Assembly (NCBI GenBank): GCA_002684315.1
Contig: NYVB01000127.1
Span: 14,292-27,820 of the forward strand
Direction of reading: 5' to 3'
Origin: Planctomycetaceae bacterium
GTDB taxonomy: Bacteria; Planctomycetota; Phycisphaerae; Phycisphaerales; SM1A02
Length of the DNA: 13,529 nt
Positions 1 to 7,958 of the stretch are shown piece after piece. The position numbers were made by a program, and so were the translations under genes. Under the pieces are notes generated by a model, which was not told the DNA's origin, searched no databases, and was given only the letters and a program-made list of their open reading frames with translations. Position 1 is the stretch's first letter; each line of letters begins with the position of its first letter.

Positions 1-36
1 CGCGCTTTGCTCGTGCCTTCCCATACCATGGGGGTC

Positions 37-1275
37 ATGAACGCCATTCCACTGTCATCTCACGTCAGAAATCTTCCCGCGTCCTCCACGCTTGTCGTGA
101 GCGCCAAGGCCAAGGCCCTCAAGGCCGCTGGTGTCGACGTGGTCGGTTTCGGGACCGGTGAGCCCGATTTCGACACCCCGGAGCACATCTGTGAATCGCT
201 GTACGCCGCCGTCAAGGCCGGCAAGACGCGCTACGCACCGTCTCCCGGGACGCCCGAATGTCGGGAAGCCATCGCGCGAAAACTTCGTGATGAAAATTCC
301 ATTCCGGTCGAAGCACGTGACATCGTGGTGACGGCGGGTGGCAAGCAGGCGATCTATCTCGCGATGCAGTGCCTGCTCGACCCCGGCAAGGGTGACGAGG
401 TTCTGCTGGTCTCGCCGGCCTGGGTCTCCGTGCCCGCCATCGTCGAAGTCTGTGGTGGCGTCGCTCGTTTCGTGTCCGGCACCATCGACTCCGGTTGGAA
501 GATCACGCCCGAGCAGCTTGATGAGGCGATCACGGAGCGCACCAAGGTCGTCGTCATCAACTCACCGTCGAATCCATGCGGCACGGTCTACCTGCCGGAT
601 GAGTTGAAGGCGCTCGCCGAGGTTCTGATCCGTCACCCGCAGGTGACTCTGATGTCGGACGAGATCTACGAAAAGATGATCTATCCCGAGCTTGATCCCA
701 CCGTCTCCCATTTCTCTCTGGGGTCGATGCCGGAACTCGCTCAGCGGACCATCACGATCAACGGGCTCAGCAAGGCCTATGCGATGACCGGTTGGCGGAT
801 CGGCTATCTCGCCACGCCGTCCGGCGAAGGTGACTTCGCGGCGCACGCGGGCAAGCTTCATTCGCAGATGCTCAGTTCGATCCCCGCGTTCTGCATGCCC
901 ACCATCATGGAAGCGCTCGAACACGGAGCCGCTGAAGTCGAGCGAATGCGACTGAGCTTCGCCAAACGTGGTGCCATGATGTTCGAACGCCTGAACGCGA
1001 TCGAAGGCATTCGCTGTGTGAAGCCACTGGGTGCGTTCTACTGTTTTCCCGAACTTTCAGGCTGCTTCGGACGCACCACGCCCCAGGGCGTGGTCATCAA
1101 CGATGCGATCGACTTCTGCACGGCTCTGCTCGAAGAAGCCAACGTCGCCGTCGTGCCCGGCACCGACTTCGGTCCGACCGCGGCGGCCTGCTGCCGTCTG
1201 AGTTTCGCCGCCAGCGAGGCAGAGATTGAAAAGGGTTGCCAGCGATTGGCGACGTTCGTCGCAAGTCTGATCTGA
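37..1275 (+). CDS. Class I PLP-dependent aminotransferase (aspartate aminotransferase type)
   Basis: Predicted cytoplasmic enzyme moving an amino group between an amino acid (probably aspartate) and 2-oxoglutarate. Numbered from the ATG at 37 it has 412 residues, normal for the family. Visible landmarks are GTGEPDFDTPEH near the N-terminus, the SPSNPCG motif with N179, SDEIYEKM with D208 and Y211 (pyridoxal contacts), the PLP-binding lysine K246 in LSKAYAMTGWRIGY, and R387 in CRLSFAAS, which should bind the substrate carboxylate. The order matches subgroup Ib enzymes such as those of Thermus and Bacillus. The start is uncertain: the frame is open to the window edge, with a TTG at 7 and an ATG at 28, and none has a clear ribosome site. 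I chose 37 because MNAIPLSSHV aligns with the usual family start. Substrate specificity (aspartate, or also prephenate or aromatic acids) cannot be read from sequence. Confidence 0.92.
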   Translation: MNAIPLSSHVRNLPASSTLVVSAKAKALKAAGVDVVGFGTGEPDFDTPEHICESLYAAVKAGKTRYAPSPGTPECREAIARKLRDENSIPVEARDIVVTAGGKQAIYLAMQCLLDPGKGDEVLLVSPAWVSVPAIVEVCGGVARFVSGTIDSGWKITPEQLDEAITERTKVVVINSPSNPCGTVYLPDELKALAEVLIRHPQVTLMSDEIYEKMIYPELDPTVSHFSLGSMPELAQRTITINGLSKAYAMTGWRIGYLATPSGEGDFAAHAGKLHSQMLSSIPAFCMPTIMEALEHGAAEVERMRLSFAKRGAMMFERLNAIEGIRCVKPLGAFYCFPELSGCFGRTTPQGVVINDAIDFCTALLEEANVAVVPGTDFGPTAAACCRLSFAASEAEIEKGCQRLATFVASLI

Positions 1276-1289
1276 TCGTTCAGAGACTT
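1263..1289. terminator. Hairpin between convergent genes
   Basis: AAGTCT (1263-1268) pairs with AGACTT (1284-1289), and CTGA (1272-1275) pairs with TCAG (1280-1283) around a TCGT loop, leaving a 3-nt bulge. The hairpin covers the stop codon of the aminotransferase gene and most of the stop codon of the opposing gene. It could stop transcription from both sides, but neither strand has a T-tract, so it is not a standard intrinsic terminator. Confidence 0.35.
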
Positions 1290-2565
1290 AGGGTGCCTCC
1301 CTCATTTTCCGGAGAAACGACCAGGGCCCCCATCGGTATTCGAACCTCTTTTCTTCCGGCAGCTCGTACCACTGTGCCCATGCCGTACTGTCGTGTGCCA
1401 GAATATCTCTCTTGATGTGACCGAGTGAGTATCTGCCCTGCAGGTCGAGCGTCTCCATGTAGGGTTCAAGAAGCGGCAATCCGATCGGGCCGAGCGCCGA
1501 CAGTGCGTGAATTGTCTCCTTCTGGTCATGCCCGATGTTGTTGTCTTCGAGGTGCGTGGTGAGGATGTCGATCGCCAGCGGGAGCATCTCCTGGTCAAGC
1601 AATTCCGTGAAGGTGATCGCGAAAAGATACTTTTCATCGACGGTGCCCGTCTTCAGGACATGAATCATCTTCGGTCGTGCCGTGTCGAAATGTTTCTTGA
1701 GATAGTCGATGGTTTCTCCGCCGTACCAACCCCATCTGGTCCTGAGAGCATTCAGAACCCAGAGATCGATCAGTTCCCCGGATGGGGCGTCGTCGAAGGT
1801 TCCCAGGTAATGCATGAATCGGTCCCTTGATCTTTCGTCGCTGGTGAGGATCCCCCGGCGAGCGATTTCGATCATTCTTGTGGGAGGATCCTTGTCGATT
1901 CGGCGCAGATGGTCCAGGCAGATCGATTTCGACTGATCATCTCCGTTCAGGAATTCCCATCGCAAGGCTGCGATGCCCGCTTCTCCGATGGTGCCCATCT
2001 GACTGTCCGCTTTTCTTGCATTCCAGGATTGCTCGTCGTCTCGAAAGTCCTTGATGAGCTTCCATGCGAGAATCGATCCAGAGACCTTGCTGAGATGGCC
2101 TGCGTGGCTGCGCGCGGCGAGATCTTTCCTGAGCGGTGTTCGGTGGGTGAAGTACTCCGCCTGAGCCAGCATCACGAGTGGCAGAGCCGGCAGGCCGTTC
2201 GACCAGTTGCCACCTCGGATCGCCGCGCTGACTCCACTGCCGATCGAAAGAACGAGAAAGACCACGGCAAGACTTCCGTAGCGAAAACGGTATCCAGCCG
2301 AGAGGCGTCTTTGTGTCGTGATCCGTGTGCCGCATTCGGGGCAGCGAACGCAGAGCTCCTCGTCGGCCTGAAGTCCATCAAGTCGATGCCAGCAACGAGT
2401 GTGGAAGAACCAGTTCCGGGAGGGTCTGAGTTTCCTCCAGCCCAGAGGTGCGCCGGGACATCGCCAGTTGGTCTGAGTTCGCGGTAGATAGAGTGACACC
2501 AGACCGGCCACCACCATGGCGCCCATCAGTCCGAGCATGCCCCATCTCAGAATTTCATCCGTCAC
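1288..2565 (-). CDS. Membrane protein with Cys-rich N-terminal module and helical-repeat C-terminus, function unknown
   Basis: This 425-residue protein is not recognised as a named family. Residues 9-27 form a hydrophobic helix. A Cys-rich stretch follows, with C36, C58, C72, C75 and C78; the CVRCPECG part looks like half of a zinc ribbon. A second membrane helix lies at about 95-116 and perhaps a third just after it. From about residue 190 the protein is soluble and helical, with repeated short amphipathic stretches that resemble HEAT-type repeats. The start is GTG; an ATG two bases upstream is in another frame and runs straight into a stop. It is the last of four minus-strand genes and follows nuoB after 74 nt. 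A role in holding or sensing something at the membrane is only a guess. Confidence 0.78.
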   Translation of the reverse strand: MTDEILRWGMLGLMGAMVVAGLVSLYLPRTQTNWRCPGAPLGWRKLRPSRNWFFHTRCWHRLDGLQADEELCVRCPECGTRITTQRRLSAGYRFRYGSLAVVFLVLSIGSGVSAAIRGGNWSNGLPALPLVMLAQAEYFTHRTPLRKDLAARSHAGHLSKVSGSILAWKLIKDFRDDEQSWNARKADSQMGTIGEAGIAALRWEFLNGDDQSKSICLDHLRRIDKDPPTRMIEIARRGILTSDERSRDRFMHYLGTFDDAPSGELIDLWVLNALRTRWGWYGGETIDYLKKHFDTARPKMIHVLKTGTVDEKYLFAITFTELLDQEMLPLAIDILTTHLEDNNIGHDQKETIHALSALGPIGLPLLEPYMETLDLQGRYSLGHIKRDILAHDSTAWAQWYELPEEKRFEYRWGPWSFLRKMREAP

Positions 2566-2639
2566 ATGACATACATCGGCGGAACTTCGCCGAGTTCATC
2601 AGATGATTGTTCGCTTTGGATTCGAGGTCCGTCGTGGAC

Positions 2640-3209
2640 TCAGGTCGCGCCGATCGAGACGTCCATCGGCTGCAAGCCGGGTTCGTAGTTCGGCTGCAAG
2701 GCGATATTCAGTGGCAGGCGTTTCCCACCCGGGTCCTTGGGGATGTTGTCCTGATCGATCATGCGCTGAATCGCCATGATGCCTTCGATCAGCATTTCCG
2801 GTCGAGGGGGGCAGCCCGGGACGTAGACGTCGACGGGAATGAACTGGTCGACGCCCTGGACGACCGCGTAGGTGTCGAAGACACCACCGGTCGACGCACA
2901 GGCACCCATGGAGATGACCCACTTGGGTTCCGCCATCTGCATGTAGATGCGTTGAAGCACGGGAAGGCTCTTGATGCCCACTCGTCCTGCCACGATGAGG
3001 AGATCCGCCTGACGGGGGCTGAAGCGCATGACTTCCGCTCCGAAGCGCGACAGGTCGAAACGACTGCAGGCAGTCGCCATCAGTTCGATACCGCAGCATG
3101 CGGTGGCGAAAGGAAGGGGCCAGACGCTGGAGCGTCGTGCCCAGTTGACCACTCGGCTGAACTGCGTGGTCAGGATGCTGTCGTGAGGTAGGGTGGCTTC
3201 GAGGCCCAT
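2640..3209 (-). CDS. nuoB: NADH-quinone oxidoreductase subunit B (NuoB)
   Basis: NuoB is the complex I subunit on the cytoplasmic side of the membrane that carries the terminal iron-sulfur cluster N2, from which electrons pass to quinone. The protein has 189 residues, normal for the family. The four cluster ligands are present: the adjacent pair C38-C39 in ATACCGIE, C104 in [10 protein letters not shown] and C133 in VPGCPPRPE. The conserved block [14 protein letters not shown] is also intact. An AGGAG ribosome site sits 5 nt before the ATG. The usual neighbours nuoA, nuoC and nuoD are absent: upstream is a small lipoprotein and downstream an unrelated membrane protein. NuoB-like proteins also occur in membrane hydrogenases, but this sequence reads as true complex I subunit B. 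Confidence 0.96.
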   Translation of the reverse strand: MGLEATLPHDSILTTQFSRVVNWARRSSVWPLPFATACCGIELMATACSRFDLSRFGAEVMRFSPRQADLLIVAGRVGIKSLPVLQRIYMQMAEPKWVISMGACASTGGVFDTYAVVQGVDQFIPVDVYVPGCPPRPEMLIEGIMAIQRMIDQDNIPKDPGGKRLPLNIALQPNYEPGLQPMDVSIGAT

Positions 3210-3254
3210 GGGAACTCCTTTTTCGGTGAACCAGAGTCTAGCGGCTCGGCGCGA

Positions 3255-3530
3255 TCAGTTCTCGCGTGGTTTCTGGAGTTCTTTGACTTGTTTCTGATAG
3301 TCGGCATTGGCGCGGTCTCGCATCTTGGCCGCATTGGAGCTCTGCTCGTTGGGATCGTCCAGATTACCCTTGTAGATCATCCCGTTGTACGGCCCCCCTT
3401 TGACTGAAACCACGTGCTCGTAGCAGCCGCTCAGCAGGGGAATGGGCGTCAAAAGAGCACACCAGAGGGCACTTCGCAGAAGGCCTGCTCTCCGGGTGGT
3501 CAAGGCAGTGGTGTTGGTCTGGCGTCGCAC
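3255..3530 (-). CDS. Small predicted lipoprotein
   Basis: This 91-residue protein has a signal peptide with basic N-terminal residues (including R13-R14), a hydrophobic core and a lipobox LLSGC ending at C36. It should be lipidated and anchored to a membrane. The mature part is only about 55 residues: a short beta-like start (VVSVKGGPYNGMIYKG) and then a charged, helical, Lys/Gln-rich tail. The start is GTG with GGAG 8 nt upstream. It lies 31 nt after the STAS gene and 45 nt before nuoB, in line with co-transcription. The function is not recognised. Confidence 0.75.
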   Translation of the reverse strand: MRRQTNTTALTTRRAGLLRSALWCALLTPIPLLSGCYEHVVSVKGGPYNGMIYKGNLDDPNEQSSNAAKMRDRANADYQKQVKELQKPREN

Positions 3531-3561
3531 GATTCTGGCTCCAGGTCGAGCCAGCCGGAAA

Positions 3562-3957
3562 TCAGCCCTCGATCATCTTTCTCAAATCGTCCTTCGAATG
3601 GACGATTTTGTAAAGCCTTTCGACTTTCATCATTCGAAAAAGATCGCGCAGATGTCCGTTGAGACCGTACAGCGCCGTATTCATCTTCTGTTCCTTGGCG
3701 TGCCGCCGAAGTTCCACGCACATGCCAAGGCCCATGCTTGAGAGGACCGAGACCGCGGACAGGTCGATCACGAGCCATTTGGACCGCTTGTCGCACTCAG
3801 TCAGTGCGTCGATGATTTCCGTCTCGATGATGGGTGCTTCTCGCTGACCTACGGAAGGGGCCACGAGTCGTGCGGTGATGGCACGATGGCTCTTGCTGAC
3901 CGAGACGTACTGCGACGTCCCTTTCTGGAACTCGTTCATCTTGGGGCTGATGTTCAT
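3562..3957 (-). CDS. STAS-domain protein (anti-sigma factor antagonist type)
   Basis: A single STAS domain (131 residues) like SpoIIAA/RsbV, which binds and releases an anti-sigma kinase, so it probably acts in partner-switch control in the cytoplasm. The diagnostic part is KWLVIDLSAVSVLSSMGLGMCVELRR (shown here only as the motif around residues 61-85, with the loop S73-S74-M75-G76-L77-G78). In classical members this loop is D-S-S/T-G-L-G and carries the phosphorylated Ser; here the leading Asp is replaced by Ser and the second Ser/Thr of the pair by Met, so phosphorylation may differ. I chose the ATG at 3957 because GAGG lies 7 nt upstream; an in-frame TTG at 3981 has no such support. No RsbW-like kinase or phosphatase gene is nearby. 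Confidence 0.88.
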   Translation of the reverse strand: MNISPKMNEFQKGTSQYVSVSKSHRAITARLVAPSVGQREAPIIETEIIDALTECDKRSKWLVIDLSAVSVLSSMGLGMCVELRRHAKEQKMNTALYGLNGHLRDLFRMMKVERLYKIVHSKDDLRKMIEG

Positions 3958-4074
3958 TTGGTTGCCTCGACATGTAAACAATGAAAAACCGTGGGACTTG
4001 ATCTCCCTCGGTCAAATCCCTCCGGGACTTTGGGGCATCTCACGGTCTTTTCGGGCAAGCCGTTCGTGGTGTCG

Positions 4075-4128
4075 GGTTGGGGAAGTCGCTCGGACTCGGT
4101 CGGTCCGGTAATCAGTCAATCCCCAACC
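4075..4128. repeat. Nested inverted repeat after the propeller gene
   Basis: A perfect 9-bp repeat, GGTTGGGGA (4075-4083) and TCCCCAACC (4120-4128), encloses a second hairpin, CGGAC (4091-4095) with GTCCG (4103-4107). It overlaps the stop codon of the minus-strand propeller gene and lies upstream of the STAS gene. It may end transcription or protect the 3' end, but no T-tract follows on either strand. The rest of the 158-nt gap (3958-4115) shows two GGGACTT copies and no clear promoter. Confidence 0.55.
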
Positions 4129-5321
4129 AGACCGGTTCCGTACTTGACTCGGTTCGTTTCATCTGCCATCGAGGCGCCGTCGATCGTGAAGCGGTACCCG
4201 CCGAACAGTTCAAGCACGCCGTTCCCGACTGAAAGGACATTCGGGCGGCGGCGCCGAGGCAGGTTGTTCAGTCTCCACGGCCTGAGGCGTCCGCTGCTCT
4301 CGGCGCGAATGAACAAGGCGGTGGGCATGGCCAATTCGTCACGGGTGGGTTGCTCGCTGGCAAGAACCACCACGCCGTTCGGGACCGAGATGGCATGCAT
4401 CCAGGTGGGTATGCCACCTTTGAAGAGAAGCTCGGGACCCGGAAGGACGGTCTTTCGTGTCGTATCGATGATGATCGTCTCGGGACTTGGTCGTTCGTCT
4501 TTCTTCGGCCAGCCCAGGAGCAGGACCCGGCCGTCCGGGAGCATCCGGGAACGCGCGCCCAGTGCACTGATCTCTTCTGACACCGGCCACGCCGTCCAGG
4601 TGGTTTCGTTCCGGGGCCGTTCCATCACGACAAGGCTTTGGTCATCGGGATTCGTCCCGCATGCGATGAGGGTGCCATCATCGAGGACATCGAGCGTCGC
4701 GGCGGACATCTTTCGTCCCAGAGGTTCCGGAGGATGCCATGTCAGAGTCTCGAGATCGAATCGATGCAGTCGGTCTTCCGCGATCAATCCGATCGTGCCA
4801 TCGCTCAGCCGTTTCGGGGAACTTGGTGTGATCCAGCGGCTTCCTTCGGGGGGTGTGATCGGAGTGGACGCGCCCGCGATCTTCGGCTGCACGATCTCTC
4901 CATCAAGGCGCAGGTTCAGGACGCCCTTGGCCGAGCCGCCGTAACCGCCCCAGATCAGAATGCGCCCCTCTGAAAGTTTCAGTGCCTCCGGGTTGATCCG
5001 CGCTTCGCGCATCTGTGAACCGACTGGCAGCCACGCCCCATCGGGCCGACGGGATTGAATGGCCGGTGTGGCGTTGAAGTCCGAGGTCATGCCACCCAGC
5101 AGGAACACCCATCCATCTGATTCGACCACTGCCGATTCGATGACCGGGAGCGTGAGCGTGCCCTGGAGTTCGCTGGTGCGAACCGGAAGGCCGAGAACCA
5201 GGGGGTCATCACCCGGGGGAGGTCCAGTCTGTTCTTGAGTGTCCTGATGCGGCCCTTGCGTCGAGGCCACGACGACTCCCGCCAGAGCCAGAGCGCACAT
5301 CGTGGAAAGCGCCCGGATCAT
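4116..5321 (-). CDS. Exported kelch/beta-propeller-like protein
   Basis: This 401-residue protein starts with a signal peptide (hydrophobic core ALALAGVVVA, about residues 9-19) and a Pro/Gln-rich linker. It then has repeated propeller-blade patterns: VFLLGG, RILIWGGYGG, TLIACG, RVLLLGW, GVVVLAS and VLELFGG, each about 50 residues apart and preceded by short loops with Asp-Gly or similar turns. This fits a five- to seven-blade kelch or galactose-oxidase-like propeller outside the cytoplasm. No catalytic Cys-Tyr pattern of galactose oxidase is evident, so binding rather than catalysis seems likely. Its ATG overlaps the stop of the upstream gene as ATGA, so the two are probably translated together. 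The ligand is unknown. Confidence 0.8.
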   Translation of the reverse strand: MIRALSTMCALALAGVVVASTQGPHQDTQEQTGPPPGDDPLVLGLPVRTSELQGTLTLPVIESAVVESDGWVFLLGGMTSDFNATPAIQSRRPDGAWLPVGSQMREARINPEALKLSEGRILIWGGYGGSAKGVLNLRLDGEIVQPKIAGASTPITPPEGSRWITPSSPKRLSDGTIGLIAEDRLHRFDLETLTWHPPEPLGRKMSAATLDVLDDGTLIACGTNPDDQSLVVMERPRNETTWTAWPVSEEISALGARSRMLPDGRVLLLGWPKKDERPSPETIIIDTTRKTVLPGPELLFKGGIPTWMHAISVPNGVVVLASEQPTRDELAMPTALFIRAESSGRLRPWRLNNLPRRRRPNVLSVGNGVLELFGGYRFTIDGASMADETNRVKYGTGLVGD

Positions 5322-6370
5322 GACGTCTCGGTGCCGCGATGGGCTCGGCCCGGTTCGACTGACAATGTACCGAGAGAGAATCGTTCATTCGACTCCTCGG
5401 TCGTCTTCGAGGGACCGTCCTCGTTCACTTTGACTGCCGCTGAGTCGAGTGCTGGTTCGGGGGCAGTCGGGGTGTCAGGCCGAGGCTCCAAAGCTTCCGG
5501 TTGTTCCGACGTCTGCTTCGCTGCGGTTCTGGCATGGATCTCGATGACCGGTGGGTCCTGCTTCAGAGTCACTTCAAGCGTCTCTGGTTTCACGGATTCG
5601 TCTTCGTTCCCTTCGAGCGGATTGTCCATCACTTCGATGCGACGAAGGGTCTCTTCCATTCGAGTCAACACGGCCTGGGTTCGTTCGATGAGCGCGTCGC
5701 TTCGTTGTTGCTGGGCGCTTTCAAGCTCGGCGATCTCGCGAGCACGATCCTGAGTCCCGGCCTGAATGGCGTTGCAGATCTCGATGCCGTTGCCCATTCC
5801 GGCGGCGACGTCCTCCGCTCGGGAGATCAGGGTGGTCAGACGTTCCTCGACCTGGACCGCACGCGCCAGGGATTCTTCGAGCCGGGTGCATGCCTCTTCG
5901 ATCCGAGCGCCATCTTCGAAGATGCTCGGGTCTCGAGTCTCGGTCGCGCCGGCGTCTTCCAGTCTTTGAATCTGTGATTCAAATGCTCGAAGCATTCGCG
6001 CGCCAAGGTGGAGGCGTTCGTCCAGCATCGTGATCGATTCATCGGCTCCGGTCGCATCCTGCGCGGTCTTCTTCGGTTCCGTCTGCATCGACTTCCGGGG
6101 CTTCTTCATGTCCGCGATCTTGCCCCGTCCGCTGACGGATCGGGCATGTCTGCCTGCGGCCTTCTTGAAGTCCTCGGCGACGACTGTCGTGGTTCCGTTG
6201 GAGCTCTGCGGCTCGCTTTGCTCGAGTGCTTTTCTGGCACGCGCGGCAGCCAGTCTGGCCGCTTCACGGAAGTGTGCGGCGCTGGGACCGTTCGGTGGGG
6301 ATGCCATACCCTCGCCTTCGGTCTTCTTCGTACCGTCATCTTCAACCTGTGCGTCGTATTCGTGATCCAT
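5318..6370 (-). CDS. Coiled-coil protein of unknown function
   Basis: This 350-residue protein has no signal peptide or membrane segment. Residues 1-30 are acidic; about 30-55 form an Ala/Arg-rich amphipathic helix; about 60-105 are basic and Ser/Lys-rich. About 110-255 is a long helical region rich in Glu, Arg, Leu and Ala with heptad-like spacing, probably a coiled coil. The last 95 residues are acidic, Pro/Thr-rich and disordered. I chose the ATG at 6370 because GGAGG lies 5 nt upstream; the frame continues to a TTG at 6421 without such a site. It overlaps the exported propeller gene by 4 nt, yet appears cytoplasmic itself, so any shared task would span the membrane. No family recognised. 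Confidence 0.78.
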   Translation of the reverse strand: MDHEYDAQVEDDGTKKTEGEGMASPPNGPSAAHFREAARLAAARARKALEQSEPQSSNGTTTVVAEDFKKAAGRHARSVSGRGKIADMKKPRKSMQTEPKKTAQDATGADESITMLDERLHLGARMLRAFESQIQRLEDAGATETRDPSIFEDGARIEEACTRLEESLARAVQVEERLTTLISRAEDVAAGMGNGIEICNAIQAGTQDRAREIAELESAQQQRSDALIERTQAVLTRMEETLRRIEVMDNPLEGNEDESVKPETLEVTLKQDPPVIEIHARTAAKQTSEQPEALEPRPDTPTAPEPALDSAAVKVNEDGPSKTTEESNERFSLGTLSVEPGRAHRGTETS

Positions 6371-6420
6371 CGGATCCTCCGAAGTCGTGCCCGTTCGAGC
6401 ACATCGGCATTCCTTTGCCA

Positions 6421-6447
6421 TTCGAGCGACTGCTCGTCACTGTCAAG
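6421..6447 (-). promoter_or_regulatory. Possible promoter for the coiled-coil/propeller pair
   Basis: On the minus strand a perfect -35 hexamer TTGACA (6442-6447) is followed after 15 bp by TCGAAT (6421-6426), a weak -10 at a short spacing. It lies about 50 nt upstream of the ATG at 6370 in the 138-nt gap after the YihY gene. I saw no convincing terminator in this gap. Confidence 0.3.
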
Positions 6448-6508
6448 AGTCTACGAGATCCCGCCTCCTGATGGTGTGCAAGGAGAAGTCTCGGGGCGCT
6501 TTCCTCTT

Positions 6509-7900
6509 TCAGCCGTTGGTCCGCGGCGTCATGTCCTCCGAGATGAGTGCGGCGAGCGTCGTCCCCGCGGCTTGAGTTCTCTGAGCGTCTCGAAGCGTGT
6601 CCACCAAGGGGCTCTGCAGATGCATCGCTTCGTCATCGACCAGTTCGAAGGCCACGTCCATCAACTGTGCGGCCGTGATCTGCTCCGGAGCCCTGGCGAG
6701 CACAAACGAATCTTTCTGATCGATCCGGTGCAGAAAACCTCGTTTCTCGAGTCGCTCGAGCATCAAATCGGTGAATTTGAAGGGCAGGCCCGTCTTTCTG
6801 GCGATGTCATCCGATGAAAAGGTGGCCCCTTTTTCAAATCCATTGGCGACCAGCGTCATCACCGACAGGATGGAGGCGGGGTCGATCAGGTTTTCGAGCT
6901 CCTCGGTCTGCATCACCCGGGCGTCACGTCCCCGCAGGACCTGGACGATCGCGGCGACTTCGAGACCGACCAGAACGAACATCCACATCAGATACATCCA
7001 GAACATGAAGACTGGAATCAGTCCCAGAGATCCGTACAGGCTGCTCACGGAGAAGGCGTTGGCCATGTAGGCACCGAGGGACCGTTTGCCCACCTCCAGA
7101 AGAATCGCCGCGACCAGGCCGCCGATCAAGGCGGGCCGAACTCTCACACGCGCGTTGGGGACCCAGAGATAGACCACGAACATGAAGAACCAGAACGTCA
7201 GCAGACTGGATCCCACATCGATCGTGACGGCCAGCCACTGCCAGCTGGGAAGTGTCGACACCACCGTCGAGAGATTTCCCGACAACCAGGGAATCACGCC
7301 CAGCATGACGGGGCCGAAAGTGAGGACGCACCAGTAGACCAGCAGGCGCTTGGTCCACGAGCGGCCTGAGCGGGCTCGGTAGATCACGTTGAAACTGTTC
7401 TCGATGGTGACCATCACCCACAGCGCGGAGAACGTCACCACCGCCATGCCGATCCAGCCCAGTCCCGAAAGATTGATGCTCGATGCGGTCGCCACGAAGC
7501 CATCCACCCATTCACCCAATCCAATCGGCGTCTGCGTGGTGTTGGCGTCGAGTGTCGGAGGAATGATCTTGATGTCATTCAGTCCGAGTTCTTCAATCAA
7601 GGCGTCGATGGTCTGGTTGAAGTTGTCGCCGAGGATGTTGCGTGCTGCGATGGTGATGACCACCAGCACGGGAAGGATTCCGAAAAGCGTGCGAAATGCC
7701 AACGATGCGGCCATCTGGGGCGCGCGGTCCTCATTGAGGTGCCTCAGACAATATCTGGCGGTGTCGAATCCGTGCCGAACGCGCCTTTGGACGTCATCCA
7801 GATTCTTTCGAGGTTCCGAAGCGGCCTGCCGCAGCCATTCGAAGCTCTGTCGCACTCGGGTACGCAGTGGCGGTCTGGTTTTTTCCGGTTTCTGGGTCAT
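6509..7900 (-). CDS. YihY/BrkB family inner-membrane protein
   Basis: A 463-residue integral membrane protein of the YihY/BrkB family (once misnamed ribonuclease BN); the family's transport or envelope role is not settled. It has a cytoplasmic N-terminus of about 60 residues, then the family signature AASLAFRTLFGILPVLVV at the first helix, followed by about five more helices, with the typical segments WVMVTIENSFNVIYR, VPNARVRVRPALIGG and ANAFSVSSLYGSLGLIPVFM. The C-terminal 130 residues are soluble and resemble a winged-helix fold (FSSDDIARKTGLPFKFTDLMLERLEKRGFL region), common in longer members. GAGG lies 5 nt before the ATG. It diverges from the pseudouridine synthase gene with a 71-nt gap. 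Confidence 0.93.
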   Translation of the reverse strand: MTQKPEKTRPPLRTRVRQSFEWLRQAASEPRKNLDDVQRRVRHGFDTARYCLRHLNEDRAPQMAASLAFRTLFGILPVLVVITIAARNILGDNFNQTIDALIEELGLNDIKIIPPTLDANTTQTPIGLGEWVDGFVATASSINLSGLGWIGMAVVTFSALWVMVTIENSFNVIYRARSGRSWTKRLLVYWCVLTFGPVMLGVIPWLSGNLSTVVSTLPSWQWLAVTIDVGSSLLTFWFFMFVVYLWVPNARVRVRPALIGGLVAAILLEVGKRSLGAYMANAFSVSSLYGSLGLIPVFMFWMYLMWMFVLVGLEVAAIVQVLRGRDARVMQTEELENLIDPASILSVMTLVANGFEKGATFSSDDIARKTGLPFKFTDLMLERLEKRGFLHRIDQKDSFVLARAPEQITAAQLMDVAFELVDDEAMHLQSPLVDTLRDAQRTQAAGTTLAALISEDMTPRTNG

Positions 7901-7938
7901 TGATGCCTCGATCCCAAGGTCTATCGTCAGAATCGCAA

Positions 7939-7955
7939 GCGAACCTCGCGAACCT
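7939..7955. repeat. Tandem 8-bp direct repeat in a divergent promoter region
   Basis: GCGAACCT occurs at 7939-7946 and again at 7948-7955, 9 bp apart, directly before the predicted -10 of the pseudouridine synthase gene and within the 71-nt gap shared with the YihY gene. The position suits a protein-binding site, but 9-bp spacing is not a full helical turn and chance cannot be excluded. Confidence 0.4.
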
Positions 7956-7958
7956 GTT

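Noticed and set aside
2607..3191. + strand reading frame opposite nuoB
   Set aside because: nuoB is certain from its motifs and ribosome site; this frame shows only His/Asp/Arg-rich low-information sequence.
3991..4944. Long + strand reading frame (317 codons) opposite the propeller gene
   Set aside because: Rich in Arg, Ser and Pro with no domain pattern; the minus-strand gene has a signal peptide, blade motifs and a coupled start. It is a shadow of GC-rich coding DNA.
6008..6817. + strand reading frame across the coiled-coil and YihY gene ends
   Set aside because: It spans two unrelated minus-strand genes and the gap between them, with no recognisable protein features.
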